A stretch of 11,564 nucleotides of DNA, taken from NCBI GenBank assembly GCA_002150815.3, contig NDFF03000117.1, positions 1 through 11,564 of the forward strand, given 5' to 3'. The notes under the pieces are model-generated. The model was not told the DNA's origin. It saw nothing but the letters and a program-made list of their open reading frames with translations, and made no database searches. This stretch comes from Grammothele lineata (Eukaryota; Basidiomycota; Agaricomycetes; Polyporales; Polyporaceae). This document shows positions 1 to 7,650 of this stretch, in pieces (position 1 is the stretch's first letter; every line of letters starts with the position of its first letter). The translations under genes and the position numbers were made by a program.

Positions 1-423
1 CCCCTGCCTGCTGCCCCCACCTGCACCTGCCAAATCCAGCCAGTGCGCCCGCGGCAGGGGCGCGGGAGAATAAGCGCCCATGGGACGACGCCCGGGGACC
101 TCGGGCAACCCCCCAAAAGCGCCGGGAGGGGCTGCCAGGTCCGAGAATCCTGGGGGAGAGGCTAGATCTCCCCAGGTTTCCCCAGATCTGGGGAGATCTG
201 AGCCTGGGGCAGCCAGATCAGCCACCCGGGTGCACCTGCTGCCCCGGGAGGCAAGTCAGGTGACCCCCCGGGCTCCCTCCGGGACTCCCTGCCCTGTATG
301 GAAGGATTTGTCAGCTTTCCGGAGGTGCTCAGACTGTTTCCGGGGGGGGTGTAATGCATTACGAAGGGGCCAGCAAGTAATGCAAAAGCCCTCTGGCCAA
401 GGTCCGGTATGTAACACATTACA
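1..423 (-). mobile_element. GC-rich insertion of unknown type, possibly one end of an LTR element, truncated by the window edge
   Basis: On the minus strand this block begins with TGTAATG at 423-417, and TG is the usual first dinucleotide of an LTR. It sits in what should be an intron of the KDZ transposase gene, and the rest of that gene does not appear to its left. Composition changes sharply here to C/G-rich sequence with recurring CAGGTG, TGCCCC and AGATCTGGGG words. I see no tRNA primer-binding site or gag/pol sequence. The long open frames across it have low-complexity proline/arginine/glycine content and do not look like genes. Only one end is inside the window, so the partner LTR and the target-site duplication (candidate ACTAC at 424-428) cannot be checked. 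Confidence 0.3.
351..422. repeat. Two related 12-bp palindromes near the edge of the GC-rich insert
   Basis: GTAATGCATTAC at 351-362 is a perfect palindrome. GTAACACATTAC at 411-422 differs from it at two positions. A half copy, GTAATGC, lies between them at 376-382. Between the two palindromes, GGCCAG (368-373) and CTGGCC (392-397) are complementary and could form a stem. This is the only AT-richer, structured part of the 1-423 block and may be its functional terminus. Confidence 0.5.
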
Positions 424-485
424 ACTACCTCAGTTGGTGGATGAGTATATCCCGAGATACCTAAGGACTACGGCGAGACACTCAC

Positions 486-1650
486 TGAAGTTCTGGCGGC
501 GTGTTCTCCCAGTTGTCGGGCAAGTTGAAATCTGGCATGGGGCACGTGAGGCACGGTACGGTGAGGTCCTTTTTGTCACGACCGCCAGGGATGTCGAGCT
601 GATGGAAGCGGCCCGCACGCTTCATCATGGTGAGATGTGCGAAAAGGCGGGAGACGTTGCGAAATTCTTCGTGCGGGTACTGAAAAAAGTGAGTATGTCA
701 AACTGGTCACGGATGTTACGACGTACCTTAATCGCGCTCGGGGTGGTGTTGTTGGACAAACGCTGCAGCATGCGCAAGAAGTGAAGCGTCGATATCTTCG
801 CGTTCAACCACAAGTGATGCCAAAGTTGTAAGACAGGCACGGTGAACGCCGTTTGCGGGGACTTGCGCGTGTGCGGCCAGATCCTCGCGTGAAGCAGTTG
901 AGTGGGAAAGTCAGCAGCGTCCGGGCAAGCGCAGTAGCGTACATGACATTGATGTATGCCGTTGGTGTGGCCGATGGTGATGGCGTGTGGCTCAGAAGAT
1001 GAAGTGGCGTGAGGGCACGCCTCTCCTTCGTGCCCGAGGTGGATGGCGAACCGCAAGCTAATGAGATCGTAGCGCTTGAAGTGCGTGTCTTTCCACATTT
1101 CGATCTAATGGAACCACGCGTGTCGGTGCGCGTCGCGCATGCACTTCGCGCACTTGAGCGTACTCTCCTGGCACTCCAAGCAGCGATAGAGCGCGTCCGT
1201 CGCGCCACAACCACACTTGAAGGATGCCGGCGGCGCTTCCCAGGACAGCATGTCTTGGCCAATGTCATCGAAATGCGGCCGCCATTGATCGAAGTACTCA
1301 GAGCGACGAGGGCGCTCACTCTGTAGGGACGGTTGAGAGCAAGAATGCGAGGCGAGCGACACGATACGCACCTTGGGGGCCTGCTCGTCCGCCTCGTCGT
1401 CCGACACCCAATACTCCTGCTCTTCGCTGTCATCCTCAGGGGAGGGAGACTTGGGTGGCGGTGGGATGTATTCGGCATCCGTACGCGGTCGTTTCAGTCG
1501 AGGATTGTCCTGCTGGAATCCGATAGATGTTGGATCTACTTCCAGCTTACCAGCGGCATTCTGCCTGTACTTGACGTCGCTTCCAGCAGCTTGAGGGGCC
1601 GCGGGCTGACGTCGCTGCTTTCTCCGGCTTTTCTTGAATGCAGATTCCAT
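486..1650 (-). pseudogene. N-terminal part of a KDZ (Kyakuja-Dileera-Zisupton) transposase with CxC2 cysteine cluster, interrupted
   Basis: KDZ elements are DNA transposons expanded in mushroom genomes; the CxC2 cluster is a zinc-binding-like region in front of their RNase H-fold transposase domain. I start it at ATG 1648-1650 (MESAFKK). Exon 1 runs 1650-727, an intron 726-680 (GTACGT to TTTTTTCAG), and exon 2 679-486, ending at a GTGAGT donor. Residues 1-120 are a low-complexity basic, then acidic leader. The Cys cluster has C146, C148, C157, C160, C167, C170 and H175. Later come EACPH (210-214), HTNGIH (228-233), a C-A-C at 240-242, QLLHARIWP, KRAGRFH and a final CLTCP before NLPDNW. Codon 182 is TAG (1107-1105), in frame between WFH and IEMW. 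No plausible intron removes it without also removing conserved cysteines. Sequence stops matching at about 424, where another element begins, so the catalytic domain is not seen. Confidence 0.85.
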
Positions 1651-1905
1651 TCGGAGCTGGCAAGTAGACGGCGAGAGCGGGGGCGGACGACGAGAACAGT
1701 GGCGGAAAGCGAGCACGAACGGAGGGAGAGATAGGAACAGGGTCAAAGAGACGAGTGTCGGGCGGATACTCACAAGCGTCTATCTAGGTCTTGTTAGGTG
1801 ACAAAGGGGCGCGCGCGCGCGCGGCGCGGTGGGAGAACAATAACATATGATCGCGATTGTCTTTTCGAACAACGCACAATTTGTAGATAAATGTACATTT
1901 CGTCC
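1651..1905. promoter_or_regulatory. Intergenic region: upstream of the KDZ gene and downstream of the 1906-4004 gene, with a (CG)n tract
   Basis: This 255-bp gap separates two minus-strand genes. It holds an alternating CG tract at about 1809-1824, continuing as GGCGCGG, and a perfect palindrome AAATGTACATTT at 1889-1900, a few bases beyond the stop of the upstream gene. The palindrome supplies TGTA on the transcribed strand, a sequence that can favour 3'-end processing. A GTGAGT donor-like site (minus strand, around 1770) could begin a 5'-UTR intron of the transposase gene. No clear TATA box for the transposase was found. Confidence 0.35.
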
Positions 1906-4004
1906 TCAATCATCGTCTTCGTCTGACGAGTCGCGCGGATACAGGAAGACGTCATCTCTATCGCTCATCTCGGGCGGACGAGCAGGCAACACGTGAGGTA
2001 CAAGGGGGGCACGGCCCGCGTACGAGAAGAAAGTCTGTACATAGAATGACGCTATTTTCCCTTCCATCTCACTCACGAGATCGTAGCGGGTGGTGAGCGA
2101 GAGAGGGGGAGCCGAAAAGATCTCTTCAGGACAGAGCGGCCATCTTGAGACCACTCGGCGCAATGCCTCCAGGCACCGCGCACGATCCATGATCCGAGGG
2201 GCGCAGAGTCCGGCACTTGTCGTGGGAATGGTGCGCAGGCGGTCCGGGTCGTATTCCGCGAAAACGGGCGCAAGAAGGGCTGAACGTATTAGATCAGCCT
2301 CGGGGACGTCGTGCAAGGGGACGAGGACGCGGTCGAGGGCGAGGAGCTCATAGCGGAATCCCTGCTCGAAGAGCTCCCACAGCATGAAGGGCGCTAGACT
2401 GCCCTCGATCGTCTTGAGACGATAACCGAACCATTCCACCAAATTGGTGCGGTGGGCACCGAAATGTTTCATGTCGAATACACCGCGAAATACCTCCTCG
2501 ACCTTCACCATTCGTTTCCCGCGATGGTTTTCGCTAGGATGATTTGCCGCCTCGAGCTGACCTCCGAGGACGTCGCGCCACCATTGAGGCTTGACTTTGG
2601 TAGCGGGGGAGTCCGGTCGCGATGCGATGTACAGCCACGCAGGGCGAATACGCAGCCAGTTCCAGAAGTACATCTTCCGACGTTCTTCGTCTTTTGGTTC
2701 AAGCAGAAGGGCCGGCTCGGGAACCCAGTAACCCCATATCTCCCACGACGGCTTCTGAGAAGTCGAACGGTCGACGTTTGCTATAGCCGCGCGCCAGCCG
2801 GGGAGTGCGTCCGGCATTCAGATGTGATCGACGTCCACGAATTTATCTCGACCGCGAACTTGACTAGCATGCGGCCTAGGCACGTTATCTGCATAAAACC
2901 TATTAGCACCTAATGATAGAGAAAGTATACTGAGACATACATGGGCTCGTGCACACACTACCAGCTCCCTGGCGCCGAGGTGCTTGGGACGAGGGACCAG
3001 CAAGGGCGTCGGAGGGCGGGCGGCCGCCGACAGCGTATGAAGAAGCGTCATAACGATGGATGAGTGGTGCCACGGAGATGTCGACGTATGCGGGTTTGGA
3101 GTAGCAAATAGCCTTCAGCGACCGCTCATCCGAAAGGCCTGAATAAATGGGAGGGAGGCTGTTGAAGAGACGTTCGGTAACAATGCCGTCGGGCGCTCGC
3201 GGGAAGACGGCAGCGAAATCCGAAAAACGCCCGTACACGCTGACATCTGGACGTATGTACCACACAGGGATACCGGCGCGATAAAGATCTTGGACGTAAT
3301 TAGGAAAGGTAGTGAACGCTCCCATGAAAGCCGGGTTGGCGCGGCGTTGGGCGTTGGCGGATGCGGTGTGTCCAGCAAAGTCGATGAAAGCGCGGGCCAG
3401 AAGCCAGGCACGCTGCGCCTCACGGACTTGGAAACAAGCATCCCGGAAGGTCGAGGGATGATGTTGAAGACGGTCTAGGGCTTGTTGGAGGCGAGTGTCA
3501 AAATGAGAAAGATTAGTGTCGATCGGGCCACGCGCGGAGATCTGACCGATCTCCGTACGCATTCCGGAGATCAGGCTGGCCAAGGGATCCAACGCGCGGG
3601 TCGACAACCTCCCCAGGCACTTCCACACGCTGCCTTTGACTGGATGGAAGTCGGATTCGGCGGGGAGCCACCAGATGGGCCCATACTGAGGAGGGGCCAT
3701 CTCGCGCCGGAGCACCGCGGAAAGGAACTGGAAGTCTTCGCTGTAGACTTGCGGCCACTGGAAGGGATCCTCCATGCCGTATCGGTAATCCTTCCGTAAA
3801 TGAACTTGTACCAGCCCGACGGACACCTTCGGGATCCATTCCATATTTGGCGAGGTGACAACGTATTTCGAGTCGTCGGTTAGGAAAATGGAGAGTACAT
3901 CGTCCCATCGTGGTGGGGCTACGAACTGCGTTAACACACATTCAGCACAGGAACGGTTGGCACGTACCTGTATTACCAGAAGGAAGGGCCTGTGATGAAG
4001 CCAT
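1906..4004 (-). CDS. Large Agaricomycete-type protein of unknown function, three exons, broken by one in-frame TGA
   Basis: I do not know its function. Start is ATG at 4004-4002 (MASSQALPSG). Exon 1 is 4004-3968, intron 3967-3919 (49 nt, GTACGT...TAG), exon 2 3918-2962, intron 2961-2889 (73 nt, CTAAT branch point, GCAG end), exon 3 2888-1906. Splicing gives 659 codons in one frame, with codon 355 a TGA (2820-2818) directly followed by ATG 2817. Visible motifs are PPRWDDV (14-20), YGPIWWLP (91-98), REAQRAWLLAR, GIPVWYIRP (228-236), then beyond the TGA WVPEPALLL, WNWLRIRPAWLY, QWWRDVLGG and FRYELLALD, with an acidic tail DSSDEDDD. From memory, proteins with a PPRW start, a GxPVWY centre and this W-rich second half occur as one polypeptide in mushroom genomes. 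The TGA therefore looks like a nonsense mutation, though two adjacent genes cannot be excluded. An alternative first acceptor is at 3926. No signal peptide or membrane helix is seen. Confidence 0.65.
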
Positions 4005-4101
4005 AGTCGAGCGGGCGAAGACCTTCAATTGACGCCTTGGCGATGGTGAACACGTTGTCTTACACGACAAGGAAAGCACGCACCTTTTCAAAAGCACCTG
4101 T

Positions 4102-4787
4102 TCACGTAGCGGGCGTTCCGAACTGCCTCAGGATGTTTGCCGGATTGCGCACTGCACGCCCAATGGACCAAACAATTTGATTGCGTAGGGGGACCGGGGC
4201 AAGAGGAATCGCGGGCGTTGAAACTTGATGAAGTACGACCTCGCGTCTGTGCCGGATGGGACACGTCGCCTGACGCCAGAGGGAGCTGGACGGGTGGAGG
4301 AGCGGGGAGACACACTGAACCAATAGGTTACAAGTGCGTGACGCGGAGTGGACTCGTAGTCGTCCTCGCGCGTCGTGGGAGTATGAGAGGAGCGGAGTCC
4401 GGAGATGTTCGAGGCCTCTTGAGGCGGTTGTTGAGGCAAATCTTGAGGGGGTCCCAAGCAAAGAAAGGAAAAGATGCACACTGAACCAATAGGTTTCAAG
4501 TGTGCGACGCGGAGCGGACTCGAAGTCGTTCTCGCACGTCGGAGGGGTGTGGGAGGGGAAGGACGTCTTGGGGTGGAAGCCGGCGTTGAGGCAAGCGTCG
4601 AGGGGGAGGGCAGTTCAGAAGAGAAGTGATAGGTGTTGAACGCGATAGAAGCAGTGCGGGCGGACTCGACAGCGCGTCGCGTCGCCTGCAGACGCTCTGA
4701 GCGCGACTGACTCCGCACTCCGCACGTAAACGTTGACGGCGGGCCGCCGACGCGCCAGACCACGTGCCCGCCCCGCTCCCGACGCAC
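4102..4787 (-). other. Unresolved minus-strand region, possibly exons of an unrecognised gene
   Basis: Two overlapping minus-strand frames stay open here: 4787-4128 and 4479-4102. One reads smoothly near its end as NQIVWSIGRAVRNPANILRQ (about 4185-4125). The region carries two copies of the TYW/DFES module about 166 bp apart, a distance not divisible by three, so the copies lie in different frames and a single uninterrupted exon cannot read both. I could not find a convincing set of splice sites. It may be an upstream exon set of the 1906-4004 gene, a separate decayed gene, or non-coding repeats. Confidence 0.25.
4312..4625 (-). repeat. Tandem duplication, unit about 155-166 bp, carrying the DFES-TYWFS module on the minus strand
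   Basis: On the plus strand both copies start ACACTGAACCAATAGGTT, at 4312 and at 4478. Both continue with an ACGCGGAG[TC]GGACTCG[TA]AGTCG block and later share a GTTGAGGCAA segment (4430 and 4585), so the second copy is about 11 bp shorter. On the minus strand each encodes an E-[ND]-D-[FY]-E-S peptide followed, 10 residues on, by TYWFSV. The sequence also contains a CCAAT pentamer in each copy, so a promoter role for the repeat is an alternative to coding. Confidence 0.65.
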
Positions 4788-4864
4788 CGCCGTACCGTCG
4801 CACCGCCGCGCCCGGGCTCGGGGCGCTCGTACGCAAGACGGACCGACGCGCCACGGTCGCCGCC
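4626..4864. other. GC-rich stretch with no supported gene
   Basis: This is the centre of the region between the two oppositely oriented repeat pairs. It is rich in CGC and GACGG words and has no recognisable domain, TATA box or splice-site pattern. It could be a shared promoter for a divergent gene pair, but nothing in the sequence proves it. Confidence 0.3.
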
Positions 4865-5097
4865 ATGGCGCGCTCAGCGCTCAAATCTCAGACTTCACGC
4901 AACTTCACGCGTTCCGCCGCGAGCGTCCCTGCAGGCGCACTCTCAGCACCTCCCGCCTCCTTCATCCACCCCCGCTGCCCACTGGCCCGTCTGCGGCTTC
5001 GCCCGAACCCCTCCCTCAGCAGTCCTCCACCAATTTCCGAAGACATGAAGTCGCACCCCGCCGCACCAGGAGACAGATGCAGGAGTAGACATCCCCG
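4865..5097 (+). CDS. Possible first exon of an unrecognised gene
   Basis: An ATG in a good eukaryotic start context (CCGCCATGG) at 4865 begins a frame reading MARSALKSQTSRNF. It runs 77 codons and ends just before GTAAGC (5098), a good donor; without splicing it stops at 5099-5101. The peptide is Ser/Pro/Arg-rich and has no domain I recognise. No acceptor downstream joins it in frame to the TYWS peptide at 5166, so a complete gene could not be built. It may be a real first exon, a short upstream frame, or chance. Confidence 0.2.
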
Positions 5098-5153
5098 GTA
5101 AGCAATTACCTTCAACTCTCTGCCCGCGTTCCCTCGTCTCCCCATACCCATCC

Positions 5154-5375
5154 ATGCCCTATAAGACCTATTGGTCAAGCGAGTACCTGGACGACTTCGA
5201 GTCCACAGGTGCTCCGGGCTCTAAACTTCTGCCCCCGCCTTCAGGCTTCCGCCTTCTCAGGCGTGCAAGAGACTATCTTCAACGCGTCTTCCCCGAACGT
5301 CCACCCCGCCTCGTGCGTGTGCCCCTTAGACGACCTATTGGTCAAACGACCGTCTGGACGACTTCGAGTCCACAG
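5154..5375 (+). repeat. Two copies of the TYWS-DDFEST module on the plus strand, 167 bp apart
   Basis: Copy 1 spans about 5165-5209 and copy 2 about 5332-5376. Each reads GACCTATTGGTCAA, then 10 variable bases, then GGACGACTTCGAGTCCACAG. Both translate as TYWS, four variable residues, then DDFEST, but in different frames because 167 is not divisible by three. An ATG at 5154 (MPYKTYWS) lies just ahead of copy 1. The same two peptide motifs occur in the opposite order in the minus-strand pair at 4312-4625. The sequence between the copies is much less similar than the motifs themselves. Confidence 0.6.
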
Positions 5376-5376
5376 A

Positions 5377-5841
5377 CGGCCAGGGCTCACCACATTTTCG
5401 GACGACGTCGGGCGCGACATACTGTACTCGCTGCCTTGTGCTCCATGCTGCCGTCTCCATCGCCTCTCCAGCAGATTGTAGGGCTCGCAATGTGCCCGAG
5501 TTACCCAAGACATCGTCGATCTCTCCGTCTTAGCATGACACCTCCCGCGCGGGGTGCGCATACGCGCACACTTGCGATTATACCCTTCCATGTCATACTT
5601 CGAGTTCGCTCAGGGCGCGCCCACGTCGGAACTTGTGCGCATCCGACTATTATCCCCGCAAAAGCATTGAGCGCTGAGCCTCTATTGTCTCAGGCTGCAA
5701 TGTCGCGAGCGCGTCAGCGCGCGCAGCGCTTTGGCCACCGCCGCGTGATCTGACAATGGGACCGGGCCACCCCGTATAGACAAATATATCTGACCTGTTC
5801 AACCATACGTCCATCGTGAGTCTACGTTCCCCTTCATCGTC
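5377..5841 (+). promoter_or_regulatory. Upstream region of the 5842 gene, with a TATA-like AATATAT
   Basis: This stretch has no frame I would call a gene. A plus-strand frame stays open from 5154 to 5753, but it is arginine/histidine-rich and lacks a family signature. Near the right end GTATAGACAAATATATC (5774-5790) supplies a TATA-like element about 55 bases ahead of the ATG at 5842, followed by a pyrimidine-rich leader, consistent with a core promoter. Confidence 0.4.
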
Positions 5842-7276
5842 ATGACGCACCGCTCAAAAAACCGTGCCAACAAGCCCTACGATCCTGTGCCCGCAATCCT
5901 CGCCAAGCACACGCCCTCCAAGAGAGTTAGACGGGCTGCCCTGAAACCCTGTCCGAATGGGCCTCGACCGCACTTTCACAACCAGAGCCAGGGTAAGACT
6001 CGGGAAGATACACTTGCGGATATATTCGAAGGGGTGCGTGCTTCATTTCGAGTCTCCGCGTTCCGTCTGCTAACATGCATACAGTGTCCTAATACGGAGT
6101 CGCCATGCTGGGTCGGCCTCCGGCCTCTCGGTGTCCAGCTGTCTAACGAACAGCTCCGGTCGGTCCTCACCGAGATTATCGCGTACCACGGCCCCTTCCC
6201 AAATCACGACAAGGAGAGTCTTGTGCGCGTCTGTCGCCAACGACTATCGACACTTTCCCAACGGGTTGTACTTAGTGCCACCCAGGCTGCCCAACCTGGA
6301 CCCTCCGCCGCGCCCGCACCTTCTTCGAGCTCTCGCGCAGCGGGCGCGCCGACCAAGCCACGCGTGAAAGTTCGATTCTACATCTTCCTTACGGTGAGCG
6401 AGTTTACTTACTGAGACGTCGTCTCAACTAAACCGCTATCAGACATCCAAGGTTGAGGCCGTCGAAGTAGACGGTGTGGTGCAGGCGCATGGGATGATAA
6501 CCGTAACGTGGAGCACCCAGCGCACTCTCAAGGACTTCAAGATCACTCACAAGCTGGGCAGCCGCGAGCGATTCGAAAGGTGGAATCCTGAGAGGAAGGT
6601 CTGGGAGGATAAGGGCAACGGGACCATGTCGTTCTGTCCTGGAGAGGGCGGACTATTCAGACTACGCGGTCTGGAGCAGTTACGTGACGCGCAGAAGTAC
6701 AAAAACCTCGCGCTGCCGCCGCTCATGCGCGAACACGTCGCCGATCTGCGAGCAGGGGAAGAGCGCGCATCTTCCCCTGCCCCGATGCCTCCACCCTCGT
6801 CTTCGCCCGCGCCTCCGTCTTCGCCCGCGCCTCCATCTTCGCCCCTGCCTCACTCTTCTCCCTCAACTCCCGGCAGCTCTCGCGCGCCGTCGCGCCTTTA
6901 CCGGAACAGTCTAGACGTCGTCTCGCGCTCAAGGACCGACGGACCGTCGCTCGCGCGAACACACCCCGATCGCGTCGCGTCGAAACCCTCAAATGGTGAC
7001 GTTAGGCAGACCGTGGCCAGAAGTTGGAGAGTGTGGGCTGCGGGCACTGGCGCGCGGACGTCCAACCCTTCTGCGGACGTCATTGAACTTACAGACAGCG
7101 AGGAGGAGGTTGGGCCAAAGCGCGCGCGCGCGCGCGAGGGGCCGCATCGGTCTACGTCCTCTACGAGTGTTATTGACCTCACGCAAGACGAGGAGAATGT
7201 CGGGCCAATGCGCAGGCGCGCGCGCGATGGAGACGTCATGCAGGGTTCGCCGTCCAAGAGATCACGCCGAGTTTGA
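5842..7276 (+). CDS. Unknown basidiomycete protein with two tandem SUMO-interaction-like motifs, three exons
   Basis: Exons 5842-6033, 6085-6393 and 6443-7276 give 444 residues. Intron 1 (51 nt) has a GTGCGT donor, CTAAC branch point and ATACAG end. Intron 2 (49 nt) has GTGAGC and ATCAG. The start MTHRSKNRANK is the first ATG after a TATA-like element, and the N-terminus is strongly basic. Exons 2-3 encode a folded-looking core (about 150-270) with VRFYIFLT, EVDGVVQAHGMITVTW, RFERWNP and LPPLMREH. A Ser/Pro linker with three SSPAPP-type units follows (about 286-304). Near the C-terminus come VIELTDSEEE (380-389) and VIDLTQDEEN (410-419), each followed by VGP and an arginine-rich stretch. A hydrophobic V-I-x-L core followed by acids is the classic SUMO-interaction motif. 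It ends in a basic SKRSRRV. A nuclear SUMO-binding protein is inferred; the core fold is unrecognised. Confidence 0.8.
6800..6853 (+). repeat. 18-bp in-frame repeat, three units, Ser-Ser-Pro-Ala-Pro-Pro linker
   Basis: TCTTCGCCCGCGCCTCC[GA] recurs at about 6800, 6818 and 6836, the third unit slightly degenerate. It encodes a flexible Ser/Pro linker between the conserved core and the C-terminal motif region of the 5842-7276 gene. Being a multiple of three it can change length without shifting the frame. Confidence 0.7.
7076..7219 (+). repeat. 90-bp spaced duplicate of SUMO-motif plus arginine-rich unit
   Basis: Two copies of V-I-[ED]-L-T-x-[SD]-E-E-x-V-G-P-[KM]-R-[AR]-R-A-R-[ED] begin at 7079 and 7169. 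The first contains a pure (CG)8 tract at 7121-7136 encoding the RARARAR run. Each copy pairs a SUMO-interaction-like core with a basic patch that could act in nuclear import or DNA/RNA contact. Confidence 0.75.
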
Positions 7277-7650
7277 AGTAGTCTAAAACGCGTCCATTGT
7301 AGATGACTAGAATTCATGTTTCTATTAGTTCAAGTCCGATACGTGGTGATAACCGCGATTCTAGTCCTTTCGAGGCGCGCACTCTCCAGGACACTTTGAG
7401 CGTGAGCCACTGCCAGCGGCTATCCTCGTCAACATTGTCAACCGCGGGTACGTTTGTTCCGGACGCTTTACACCTCTCGCTTGACTTACGCTGCCTTCAG
7501 GTACTTGGAGCGTTGTGGCCTGTGGCCTGTGGCCGCGTTGGCCTCAGCTCCGTCCGCTGGACAAAGACGAAGTGCGCTCATATAAACGTGAGCCCTCAGA
7601 CCTGCTCTTCTGGTTTCTCGCTCACCCGTTCCTTGAACGTTCGCTCACCC
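7277..7650 (+). promoter_or_regulatory. Intergenic region with TATA box for the 7651 gene
   Basis: TATAAA at 7581-7586 lies 65 bases ahead of the ATG at 7651 and is followed by a C/T-rich leader. This supports 7651 over the in-frame upstream ATG at 7303, which would add a leader with no recognisable content. A perfect triplicate of TGTGGCC at 7514-7534 lies upstream of the TATA box. No other gene is seen in these 374 bases. Confidence 0.55.

Noticed and set aside
351..397. CRISPR-like or tRNA-like structure at the palindromes
   Set aside because: Only two unequal palindromes and no regular spacers; no cloverleaf with a CCA-type end or anticodon arm could be drawn.
80..784. Plus-strand open frame of 234 codons at the left edge
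   Set aside because: It is proline/glycine/arginine-rich low-complexity sequence across the GC-rich insert and then runs antisense to the well-supported KDZ exon 2 and its intron.
804..1478. Minus-strand 224-codon frame overlapping the transposase
   Set aside because: It is a different frame of the same strand; its peptide is Arg/Ser-rich, whereas the neighbouring frame shows the KDZ cysteine motifs.
1333..1734. Plus-strand 133-codon frame opposite the transposase start
   Set aside because: Antisense shadow of the KDZ leader with no family features.
3482..3799. Plus-strand 105-codon frame inside the 1906-4004 gene
   Set aside because: Antisense to exon 2, which shows conserved-looking Trp-rich motifs; no promoter or start context supports it.
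7303..7650. In-frame upstream extension of the large plus-strand gene from an ATG at 7303
   Set aside because: The TATA box at 7581 lies inside it and the added peptide has no recognisable content, so 7651 is the better start.
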